Shown: positions 27,409 to 35,001 of the stretch, piece by piece
Numbering within the stretch: the first letter of the stretch is position 1
Layout: every line of letters starts with the position of its first letter
Assembly (NCBI RefSeq): GCF_019236475.1
Contig: NZ_JAFAIX010000014.1
Coordinates: forward strand, 1-64,000
DNA length: 64,000 nt
Direction: 5' to 3'
Source of the DNA: Chitinophaga sp.
Lineage (GTDB): Bacteria; Bacteroidota; Bacteroidia; Chitinophagales; Chitinophagaceae
Translations under genes and position numbers: made by a program
The notes under the pieces: model-generated
The model's database searches: none
Seen by the model: the letters and a program-made list of their open reading frames with translations, nothing else
What the model was told of the DNA's origin: nothing

Positions 27409-28851
27409 TCAAGAGGTTTGTGTTTGTTGTTCGAAGCGTAGGATGATGAATTCGGCTGGGCGAGCAACGGCCAGGCCTATTTCAACGATCATGCGACCTT
27501 CTAAGATATCATTTGAAGTCATGGTTTTACCCAGGCCGATATTGACAACATAAGCCTGTTCTGGTTTTGCGCCAGCCAGTGCGCCGTCTCTCCATTTCAG
27601 GAACAGGTAGTTTTCTATCATGGATTGTACTTTTACCCAAGTAGCGGCTGTATTAGGTTCGAAGATGACCCATCGGGTGGATTTCTGGATGGATTCTTCC
27701 ACTACGCTACAGAAGCGGCGTACGTTTACATATTTCCAATCATCATCATTGCCATCGAGGGTACGCGCCCCCATGATCACCGTACCAGAGCCGGGAATGC
27801 TGAGGATACAATCAATGGATTTACCACTAGTAGTATTAATATTCAGCAGGTCTTGTTCAGGGCGGGCGATGGATACCAATGGTTTTACCACATTCATCAA
27901 TCCTACATTTGCTGGGGCTTTCCATACACCGCGGGTTTCATCTACGCGGGCATAAGCGCCAGCTACGGCAGCAGATGGAGGCAGTACTACGTGATAATTG
28001 CCATATTCTTTCACGATGGCATTATACATAGCGGAAGCAATGCTTTGAAGCTCATTCATTTTCCTACCGGTTTTATCTTCCCCACCAGCAGGGTTTCCTC
28101 CAATAGTGTGGTGAGTCAGGGTAAGATTAGGAAAGTCAAAGCCCAGTTGGTAGGTACTTTCCAGGAATGGATAATAGGCTGCTCCATATTTGAGTATATC
28201 CCCATCTGAAGGAGTAGCATCCATTACAGTTTGTACATCTGTGGCAATGGAAGTAGTTGTTTTCGGGGTGGTGGTTTGTAATGTATCGAGGATGGCAAAC
28301 CTGTCTTTCAGGCTAGAAGCCTGCAACATCATCGCATTCACGACGTTGTCATAGCCGCCAGGCGTCAGTCGAATGGCTTCCGGAACTACTAACAGGGTTG
28401 GTTCATCTTCGAGGCCGATGAGGTCCAGTCCTCCTTTCAGGTCGCTATCCGCAATGGGAGCGCCATATTTCCCAACAGATACGATATAGCATCTACCGCC
28501 GCCATTGGCAAAATACTGCTGTACTGCATAGTAAAGCAAATATGGGCTCATGGCCGCATAGTTGGGCGTGATGGTTACTTTGTAGCCAGTAGTAACCGCA
28601 GCGGGTCTGATTTCATTCACTGCAATGGTGATATTCACAGCATGTTCTTGATCAGCGTTGCCATACAGTTGTTGATAATCGCTCCAACTGTTAATGGGAG
28701 TAGCTACGTGCAGAAGGTCATCGTCTACCAACTGTTTGGCTATTTGGGTGTAGCCAATGAAAGCAGGAACGGCGGACTCCACCTCTGCGATGGAAGCTGA
28801 GAGCTGTGATATTTCTTCTACATAAACACCTGGGGAACGATAAGTTGCCAT
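27409..28851 (-). CDS. eCIS contractile sheath protein (Afp2/3-like)
   Basis: A 480-residue protein; ATG 28851 gives 'MATYRSPGVYVEEISQLSASIAEVESAVPAFIGYT', the classic sheath N-terminus. The TTG six bases upstream is rejected. The C-terminus is the conserved handshake part ('SMIENYLFLKWRDGALAGAKPEQAYVVNIGLGKTMTSNDILEGRMIVEIGLAVARPAEFIILRF'). The middle holds 'YYPFLESTYQLGFDFPNLTLTHHTIGGN'. This is the only sheath gene, whereas Afp and PVC have three. It lies 10 bp after the 395-aa gene and 38 bp before the tube genes. Confidence 0.96.
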   Translation of the reverse strand: MATYRSPGVYVEEISQLSASIAEVESAVPAFIGYTQIAKQLVDDDLLHVATPINSWSDYQQLYGNADQEHAVNITIAVNEIRPAAVTTGYKVTITPNYAAMSPYLLYYAVQQYFANGGGRCYIVSVGKYGAPIADSDLKGGLDLIGLEDEPTLLVVPEAIRLTPGGYDNVVNAMMLQASSLKDRFAILDTLQTTTPKTTTSIATDVQTVMDATPSDGDILKYGAAYYPFLESTYQLGFDFPNLTLTHHTIGGNPAGGEDKTGRKMNELQSIASAMYNAIVKEYGNYHVVLPPSAAVAGAYARVDETRGVWKAPANVGLMNVVKPLVSIARPEQDLLNINTTSGKSIDCILSIPGSGTVIMGARTLDGNDDDWKYVNVRRFCSVVEESIQKSTRWVIFEPNTAATWVKVQSMIENYLFLKWRDGALAGAKPEQAYVVNIGLGKTMTSNDILEGRMIVEIGLAVARPAEFIILRFEQQTQTS

Positions 28852-28861
28852 TTTCAAATAG

Positions 28862-30049
28862 TTAAAGTGTTAGAAATATGTCTGAGTAAATATTTGGGGG
28901 CTGTAATTGATTAACGGTATCCAATGAAGGATAAGGCAGATCCGCTTTCACAGTGGCTTCTTGGGCATTGCCGATATACTTCTTTAGTTGCAGACCTAGT
29001 TTATCATGGCTGCTGCTGGAACTGGAGGTATATACTTCTTGCAATGCAATGGGACTGTTGGATACAAAATCAATCGTCGTATCTGCCACATTAGCTTTTG
29101 TAAAAGTGATAGCCGTATCATTGCTGACGATGTTCAAGCGGTTCAAGAAGTCCGTTTTTGCGGGGGCGCTGAGGGCAGCCATCTCCCTGTATAGCGGGCT
29201 ATTGGGGGTAAGTGATAGCCTATACCGCCAGGTTGTTTTCCGTTTGGGAAATTGAATGGTGTACATGGGTGCCGGCGCTTGCAACGATCTGTCTGACTCT
29301 ATTACCCGGTAGTTCCCATCCAGGTTGGGGGACAGGTTAATTTCCATGACACCAAACAGGTTACCTGCTGCGGGCATCGGTAGGTAGTAAAAACTATCTA
29401 CCTGTACTGCATTTACAAACAATTCGCAGATACCAGAAGGTAGTGACGTTAGATCGAATAATAGCCGAGCAGAAGACAGATCATTGATGATGGCTCGAGG
29501 CTGAATAATTGTCCCGGTTAATTGATGAATAAGCCAAGCATTTCCTGGGGTCACCGGCGTACTATTCACAAACGTATACGCGTTACTGTTATACTTCATG
29601 CTATCATTCGTTCCTTTCACGCCGTTTACATCTTTGCTGAGATGCAGGTTGGATCGAGGGGCAGTCGTATCGCCTACCATGTTGCAGAAATAATACAATG
29701 ATCCATCTCCGGACATCAAGGGAAGATCATTGAAATTATAGAGGTCTGGATTACGACACAGCATCAGGAAACTCAGTTTAGCCCCTTTAGGCGCCTGATA
29801 CCGCAGCAAATAATTACCACTCCCGGTTTTATCTCCTACCCTTGCCAGCACCCAGAAACCTCCGGCAGTAGGTACTGGTTTGAACACCAGGTCCAATTTC
29901 TGCAACAATTGTATTGTTTCCGTTGTAGGCACGAAGTCGAAATCTGGTTCCGGAATAGTTTGATACCGCTGACAGATATTATTGTCGTAAAAAAGTTGCT
30001 TTACGGAAACAGCAAAAAGGGGATTATATTTTGTTTGTATGATACCCAT
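28862..30049 (-). CDS. Unrecognised 395-aa eCIS operon protein
   Basis: A 395-residue protein from ATG 30049, between the cap gene (6 bp away) and the sheath gene (10 bp away). I do not recognise its family. It is beta-rich with no signal peptide or membrane segment; features include 'GNYLLRYQAPKGAKLSFLMLCRNPDLYNFNDLP', a Ser-rich run 'TSSSSSSHD' near 343 and 'ISRTWRYRLSLTP'-like strands. Its tight place in the operon argues for a structural role such as a cap-adaptor, as AlgoCIS-type systems have extra cap-side proteins. That role is inference. Confidence 0.7.
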   Translation of the reverse strand: MGIIQTKYNPLFAVSVKQLFYDNNICQRYQTIPEPDFDFVPTTETIQLLQKLDLVFKPVPTAGGFWVLARVGDKTGSGNYLLRYQAPKGAKLSFLMLCRNPDLYNFNDLPLMSGDGSLYYFCNMVGDTTAPRSNLHLSKDVNGVKGTNDSMKYNSNAYTFVNSTPVTPGNAWLIHQLTGTIIQPRAIINDLSSARLLFDLTSLPSGICELFVNAVQVDSFYYLPMPAAGNLFGVMEINLSPNLDGNYRVIESDRSLQAPAPMYTIQFPKRKTTWRYRLSLTPNSPLYREMAALSAPAKTDFLNRLNIVSNDTAITFTKANVADTTIDFVSNSPIALQEVYTSSSSSSHDKLGLQLKKYIGNAQEATVKADLPYPSLDTVNQLQPPNIYSDIFLTL

Positions 30050-30055
30050 AACCTT

Positions 30056-30664
30056 TTAGTTTTCCTTATAATTGACTTCCGTAATATTGGGGCTTTTATC
30101 ACCTTTGGTTTCGAAGACACTCAGCAGGGTCATTTTATAGACAATATTGGGGAGATACTTCGCACCCAACATGCCCCAAAGATTATTCTGCTGCTCAAAG
30201 GAAAGGCTTTGCAGACGGAAACTCAGGCGGTCTATCAACTGCCAGGGCTTCGTATCCGGGGCTTTTGCAGCTTCATTCAAGCCAGGATAATGTTGCTCAT
30301 CAAATACCGGATTGGCTTGAAAAAATGCAGCGACATCCGTCAGATCTCTCAGAGAGGTTTCGTAGTGTTTATTATTGGCCACAAACAACAAGGTCAATTC
30401 CAATTCCACGGGAGGCTGCAGCCGGTAAACAGACTGGCTATCCGCTGGAACAAAATAGGGTCGCTTACCTTCTCTTCGTAATTCTTCCACCCCCACCAGC
30501 ATCATGGTGATGTGCATATTATCATCCAGATTGATATTACCATTAGGCAACGCCAGTGGCTTCAATTCCACCACAGTACCCGCACTATATGAGGGGTCCT
30601 GTTCGCGCTCCACTATGTAGTTCTCCAGTTCCTTCCGGAGAAACTCTAATGCAGTACGTATCAT
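30056..30664 (-). CDS. eCIS cap/tail-terminator protein (DUF4255, Afp16-like)
   Basis: A 202-residue protein from ATG 30664, the first gene of the eCIS operon. It matches the DUF4255/Pvc16 family: 'IRTALEFLRKELENYIVER', 'LDDNMHITMMLVGVEELRREGKRPY', 'PPVELELTLLFVANNKHYETSLRDLTDVAAFFQANPVF', and 'RLSFRLQSLSFEQQNNLWGMLGAKYLPNIVYKMTLLSV'. In Afp the corresponding protein ends tube and sheath polymerisation. It starts about 200 nt downstream of the predicted promoter. Confident call. Confidence 0.95.
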   Translation of the reverse strand: MIRTALEFLRKELENYIVEREQDPSYSAGTVVELKPLALPNGNINLDDNMHITMMLVGVEELRREGKRPYFVPADSQSVYRLQPPVELELTLLFVANNKHYETSLRDLTDVAAFFQANPVFDEQHYPGLNEAAKAPDTKPWQLIDRLSFRLQSLSFEQQNNLWGMLGAKYLPNIVYKMTLLSVFETKGDKSPNITEVNYKEN

Positions 30665-30999
30665 GAAAAAAGAATTAATAAGATACCGCTACCAGGACAT
30701 GCATCATTCCATGCATGACATGATAATCAAATAAATAATTTGAATGCCGATAACAATAGGAGGAAATGTGACATTTGGGGTTTTACATTTCCAACAAACA
30801 AAGCCGCGCTTAACTTATCCGACGATAGAATTGACTTTTACAGGCGTATTATTTTGAGGTTACAATTGAATTCAAATTTAGGAAAAAAGACCGCACTTGA
30901 ACAAATATTTTTTAGGCTTTTCAGATTAAATTTCACTCATCTTCTAGAACATAATATAGCAAAGGATTACACAGACATGTATTCGTATACCCCTTCCAG
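30665..30999. other. eCIS promoter/leader region without a gene
   Basis: These 335 bases hold the predicted eCIS promoter (30873-30905) and a leader of about 200 nt. In the leader, CATGCAT (30698-30704) pairs with ATGCATG (30711-30717) around a 6-nt loop; the minus-strand transcript could fold there. No other coding sequence is convincing. Confidence 0.6.
30873..30905 (-). promoter_or_regulatory. Promoter of the eCIS operon
   Basis: On the minus strand: TTTG (30902-30905), a 21-bp spacer, then TAAATTTG (30873-30880), a full match to both Bacteroidota boxes. It places the start about 200 nt before the cap gene and separates the eCIS from the upstream LRR gene, whose stop is 95 bp away at 31000. 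Confidence 0.75.
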
Positions 31000-31836
31000 T
31001 TAGTACTCTAAAATCTGTAAATCTGGGAATTGATGCAACAGTATTTTTACTTGCCAAAAGGGTATTTGATGCGTATTTATACGTAGCACTCCTAACTTAT
31101 GCAACGATAACAAAGGCAAAAAACTAACCACCTTTGTATTATACATCCTCAACTCCTTCACTGCCTCCGCCTGTGCAATACCATACAGCAAATCCACCGC
31201 AGTACCGCTTAAATCCAACAGTTCAGCATGTTGAAAGCATTTCATGTGACTAAGGACTGCTAAGGAACTCAACCGTGTTTCATGAAATGTAAAATGCGAT
31301 AGCGCCGGCAAGGATAACAAAGGGGTGACATCCGAAATCTGACTGCCCTCTGCCAGCAGGGTATGCAAGGACGTGGTTTCGGACAATACGGAAAGATCCT
31401 TCACGAATGTATAAGCGATATCCAGCTTTTTCAAATGAGATAAGGTATGCAATGGTCGTATATCCGCTACCGTTGTATCCCTGAGCACCAACTCTTCGAG
31501 TCCTGTAAAAGTGGATAATACAGCGGTATTGCGGATATGTGTCTCCCGTAAATCCAGCCTTTTCAACGATGTCATTCCTTGTAATGGGCTGATATCAGTA
31601 ATTGGTTGTTCTTGTAATACCAATACTTCCAGATGTTGTAACGCAGCCAGTGGCGAGAGATCCGTGTCTCCCCCTGCATATGCTCGTTCATGCGGGTCTG
31701 ATTGAATAATATGCAACTCCCGCAAATCTTTCATTTCCGCCAATGGCGAATAATCCGACGGAACTACATTGGCTACTCGTACAACGGTGTCGGATATATC
31801 AAAAGTACGATCGCCAAAAAAAATTGAACGTCCCAT
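31000..31836 (-). CDS. Leucine-rich-repeat protein next to the eCIS
   Basis: A 278-residue protein from ATG 31836. It is built from about ten 22-residue leucine-rich repeats of the SDS22/internalin type ('TDLSPLAALQHLEVLVLQEQPITDISPLQGMTSLKRLDLRETHI...'), with consensus LxxLxxLxLxxxxIxDIxPL. No signal peptide, membrane segment or catalytic motif. LRR solenoids bind proteins. Its ATG overlaps the stop of the HExxH gene (TAATG), so the two are coupled and may form a complex; binding or neutralising the metallopeptidase-like partner is one possibility, not shown. Confidence 0.85.
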   Translation of the reverse strand: MGRSIFFGDRTFDISDTVVRVANVVPSDYSPLAEMKDLRELHIIQSDPHERAYAGGDTDLSPLAALQHLEVLVLQEQPITDISPLQGMTSLKRLDLRETHIRNTAVLSTFTGLEELVLRDTTVADIRPLHTLSHLKKLDIAYTFVKDLSVLSETTSLHTLLAEGSQISDVTPLLSLPALSHFTFHETRLSSLAVLSHMKCFQHAELLDLSGTAVDLLYGIAQAEAVKELRMYNTKVVSFLPLLSLHKLGVLRINTHQIPFWQVKILLHQFPDLQILEY

Positions 31837-33242
31837 TAAATACTTGGTATGTTTTTATAGTTTTTCACCATCCAGTCTGTCAGTGTTTTATCCCTTGCAG
31901 GATTGCGCATCAGCAAATTCAATTTTGCTTCTGCCTGGGCTACCATCTGATCGCGTATCTGATCATCTGTCAGCACACCAGGCTTGGATGGAAATGAAAT
32001 ATGCTCTATTTCACTCATCATGGCCTGATAACCATGCGCAATACTTTCTGCTACCGTTAAATCCAAAGTCGTAACGATTTCATTACCGGCAGTTTGTTCG
32101 TGAATGGTCAGATCCTCATGCTTGGAGATATCCTTCAGCACTGCTTCATTATCTTTAAAAGGCTTTCTGTCGCCAGCCAAATAGTGCTGACGCACATCGC
32201 GCAGCAATAGAAACACGTCCACGGCGGCATCCCATGCCATCCGCATTTGTTCGCCGGCATTATTCTTTACGGTATCGGCACGGGTAACTTTGGCGCCGCT
32301 TTTCAATACGCCTGGCTGAAAAGGGCCAGGGAAGCTACTTGTACCCAGTTTACGCCGTGGTATCTCTTCATAGTGCGCTGCATTCGCAATCTTGATGGCT
32401 TCGGGTTTCGCTTCGAATCCATCGGACCCATAATAGCCCTGATCTATCACGTTGGGATCGGCCAGATGCGCCCCCTCATGTATCAATGTTACCTTCGTTT
32501 TGGCTTCATCTTTTACCTGGGCTATCCGCAGCAATAAATGCACCTCCTGCGAATCATGCAGGGCATAACCGCCCAGTCCTACTTCATCTGTATCGAGGTT
32601 ATAATCTGAAGTAATTTTCGTGTTCATATTTTTTGCAAGAGTTCCCAAGGCTGTGGCGATACCATTATAGTTTTTCTTAGCAACCGCATCCATCGAGCCG
32701 AATACGTCTTTCAGGCCCGCACTTTCTGCTTCACACTGTTTTGCCAATTTAATGGTATCTGCGATGACTGCCTGCAATTTCGGCTTATCCGGATCTTTAA
32801 CTCTTGTTTTGGATTCAGCGATGGATTTATATACTTCACTGCTGTCCTTCGGGTCTACGGCTTTATTGAACTCATTTTCATCCATCACGCCTGGAGACGG
32901 AAATATTTTATTTACGATTACCGGAACAGGATCTTTACTCTTCAAACGCTTTTCCTCCGCCATTCTTTCCAGTAGTGCGGTCACTCTGCTTTTAATCACA
33001 TTTTCAGGAATATTTAATGTCTTGTCGGTGAAGGCGGATTTCAAATTTGTGGCGGCAGGAAGCCTATATTTCACATTACGAGAAGTGAGTACTGCTGGCA
33101 AATGCTGCTGCAGCCTGGATGCAGGAATAGCCACGGTGGCATTGGAGGTCCGTTCTTCTCTTTGTTCCTGTTCCGCCGCAGGTAATGGTGCAGGCCCAGA
33201 TGCCTTCGGCGTACAAAACCGGCTGCAATGAAAATTATTCAT
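31836..33242 (-). CDS. Putative HExxH metallopeptidase-like protein, possible eCIS effector
   Basis: I start at ATG 33242 (468 residues, 'MNNFHCSRFCTP'); the upstream TTG at 33308 is rejected. No signal peptide. The only catalytic-looking site is 'VTLIHEGAHLADPNVIDQGYYG' near 255 (HExxH followed by D), with downstream 'AKPEAIKIANAAHYEEIPRRKLG' that could give the third ligand. The N-terminus has a Cys/Pro/Ala-rich stretch and Arg/Lys-rich helices. Together with its place just upstream of the eCIS this suggests a secreted enzyme or cargo; related eCIS effectors often carry zincin motifs. Function is inference. Confidence 0.6.
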   Translation of the reverse strand: MNNFHCSRFCTPKASGPAPLPAAEQEQREERTSNATVAIPASRLQQHLPAVLTSRNVKYRLPAATNLKSAFTDKTLNIPENVIKSRVTALLERMAEEKRLKSKDPVPVIVNKIFPSPGVMDENEFNKAVDPKDSSEVYKSIAESKTRVKDPDKPKLQAVIADTIKLAKQCEAESAGLKDVFGSMDAVAKKNYNGIATALGTLAKNMNTKITSDYNLDTDEVGLGGYALHDSQEVHLLLRIAQVKDEAKTKVTLIHEGAHLADPNVIDQGYYGSDGFEAKPEAIKIANAAHYEEIPRRKLGTSSFPGPFQPGVLKSGAKVTRADTVKNNAGEQMRMAWDAAVDVFLLLRDVRQHYLAGDRKPFKDNEAVLKDISKHEDLTIHEQTAGNEIVTTLDLTVAESIAHGYQAMMSEIEHISFPSKPGVLTDDQIRDQMVAQAEAKLNLLMRNPARDKTLTDWMVKNYKNIPSI

Positions 33243-33293
33243 AACTGGGTAATTTGGGGTAAAACAACAACCCGAAGGTACGATTATTTTTTT

Positions 33294-33389
33294 CACGCAA
33301 AGCTGCAAAAGAGCAGCGGCGCAAAGGAAAAATATGGTGAGACACCTTTCCCTCTGCGCCGCTGTATTTATTCTTAGCGTCTTTGCGTG
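33294..33389. repeat. REP/MITE-like imperfect palindrome
   Basis: A 96-bp element with nested inverted repeats: CACGCAAAG (33294-33302) with CTTTGCGTG (33381-33389), and CAGCGGCGCA (33314-33323) with TGCGCCGCTG (33355-33364), plus AAAGG with CCTTT inside. The 'CGCAAAG/CTTTGCG' ends are like short palindromic elements that occur many times in Bacteroidota and other genomes. It lies 4 bp past the sialate esterase stop and could act as its terminator. Confidence 0.6.
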
Positions 33390-33393
33390 CTAT

Positions 33394-34911
33394 CTATTCT
33401 ACATCAGTCCTGAAGGGAGATGCAGGCAGTCCTTCTTTGTTATAGAAGTTATCATGAGGAATATCATTCCAGCCAAAACGCACTGCAGCAGGAGATTTCA
33501 CCCCATCGGCAGATACCACCACCTGGTTCCCTTTAATGTCGGCTCTGGCTGGTACAAACACACCATCTTTTCCTGCGATGGTAAAGCCAGTCAGCGGGCC
33601 GTTTTTAGCCATGAGGCCGCTACCTGTATGGGTAAACGAAAGTATGGCCTGGTTCTCTTTAAAACTAACGCTTTGATATACCGGTCCGGAATACTCGATT
33701 TTCTCTTTATACACCATCGCTCTGGCGGCGAGGGCAAGTCGCGCACCTACCAATTGCTTATTTCCAGGATGTAGATTAAATGAGGAATCCACACCATCTG
33801 TAATCACGGCCATAAACGTATTCGGCACTTTTTTCCAAGTAAGGAATTGCGCTTCCCGTATCTCTGGGCCTTTGGTTTTATACGGTGCGATCTGGACGAA
33901 AAGGAATGGCAGGTTCGATTTCCACGTGTCTCTCCAATTCTTAATCAGCGCAGGAAATAACGTTTGATATTGTTTGGCTCTATCGCTGTTGGATTCTCCC
34001 TGGTACCAGATTACGCCGGTAAGTGGGAAATTACGCAACGGATAGATCATGGCGTTGTAGAGTCCACCGCAATTACGTTTGATCAAATTCAGTTGGGTTA
34101 ATGCTTTCATACTCACCGTATCACGCTGACCTTTATCTGCGGCGGATTGTATGGCCTGTTGTAATTTTGCAGCCTGGGTGGGATATGCTTTCATGGCTGC
34201 TTCATACTCCGTTACCAGAGACTGTAACTCCGGATTGGTGGCCATTACATTTTTATCCAACCAGCATTCTGCAGGTGTTCCGCCCCAGCAGCTATGAATG
34301 AGTCCTACCGGCACTTTGATGTCTGGTTGCAGGTCTCGGCCAAAGAAATATCCTGCGGCCGAAAAGCTACGCACATTGGCACTATCGCATAATGTCCAGT
34401 GGGTATTGACTGCTTCCTGCGGAGATAATGCACCTTCTTTCGCGGGCACTTTGAACAGGCGGATTTGCGGATGGTTGGCGTTGGCCAGTTCTTCGAGGTA
34501 GTTGTCTACATTCGGTTGATTGCGGTGCGGACCTACTTCTTTGTCCATATTGGATTGTCCGCTACAGAGCCAGACGTCTCCAATTAGTATGTCCGTCAAC
34601 GTTATAGTACTATCGCCGGAGATGGTCATGGTATAAGGCCCCCCTGCTTTGAGTGGTTTTAGTTTCACCATCCATTGGCCATTGGCGACTTTAGTACTGA
34701 CCTGTTGGTCGGCGATTTTGACAGTAATGGTTTTACCTTCCGCAGCCGTTCCCCATACTGGCAGTGTGGTATTTCGCTGTAGTACAGCGTGACTTGTAAA
34801 TAGGTTGGCGGGTTTTACCACCGCCATCGCGCTATTGCCTGGCATCAGGGCAGGCAGGGCCAACATCATGGAGATGCTGGCGAATCGTTTCAAGATCATA
34901 TCGTGGAGCAT
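33394..34911 (-). CDS. Sialate O-acetylesterase (SGNH-type)
   Basis: A 505-residue protein from ATG 34911 (second ATG at 34899), with a signal peptide ending 'GNSAMA'. Block I is 'DVWLCSGQSNMDKEVG' near 117, with the nucleophile serine in GQSNM; 'VIWYQGESNSDR' and 'DSSFNLHPGNK' (His) complete the carbohydrate-esterase motif set. It would take acetyl groups off sialic acids or other acetylated glycans in the periplasm or outside. It is last in the sulfatase operon (90 bp gap to the sulfatase) and ends at the palindromic element. Confidence 0.92.
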   Translation of the reverse strand: MLHDMILKRFASISMMLALPALMPGNSAMAVVKPANLFTSHAVLQRNTTLPVWGTAAEGKTITVKIADQQVSTKVANGQWMVKLKPLKAGGPYTMTISGDSTITLTDILIGDVWLCSGQSNMDKEVGPHRNQPNVDNYLEELANANHPQIRLFKVPAKEGALSPQEAVNTHWTLCDSANVRSFSAAGYFFGRDLQPDIKVPVGLIHSCWGGTPAECWLDKNVMATNPELQSLVTEYEAAMKAYPTQAAKLQQAIQSAADKGQRDTVSMKALTQLNLIKRNCGGLYNAMIYPLRNFPLTGVIWYQGESNSDRAKQYQTLFPALIKNWRDTWKSNLPFLFVQIAPYKTKGPEIREAQFLTWKKVPNTFMAVITDGVDSSFNLHPGNKQLVGARLALAARAMVYKEKIEYSGPVYQSVSFKENQAILSFTHTGSGLMAKNGPLTGFTIAGKDGVFVPARADIKGNQVVVSADGVKSPAAVRFGWNDIPHDNFYNKEGLPASPFRTDVE

Positions 34912-35001
34912 TCTGATTTGAAAAGATAACCGATAAACCTGGCAATTCCTACCCTACCCTATGCTTAGGCGATTATTGTGGAAGTAATGGGTAAAATGAG
35001 C

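Noticed and set aside
9625..30664. Type VI secretion system
   Set aside because: VgrG and PAAR are shared, but there are no TssJ/L/M membrane genes and no double-AAA ClpV. One-gene sheath plus CIS_TMP, DUF4255, LysM and single-AAA ATPase fit an eCIS.
9625..30664. Prophage
   Set aside because: No integrase, terminase, capsid, portal, lysis or attachment-site genes; only contractile tail-like parts with eCIS-specific proteins.
30740..31003. Plus-strand 87-aa open frame
   Set aside because: Starts with TTG, has no domain, runs over the end of the LRR gene and lies in the eCIS promoter region.
33243..33308. TTG start for the HExxH gene
   Set aside because: ATG 33242 is the better start, and the extra residues reach into the palindromic element.
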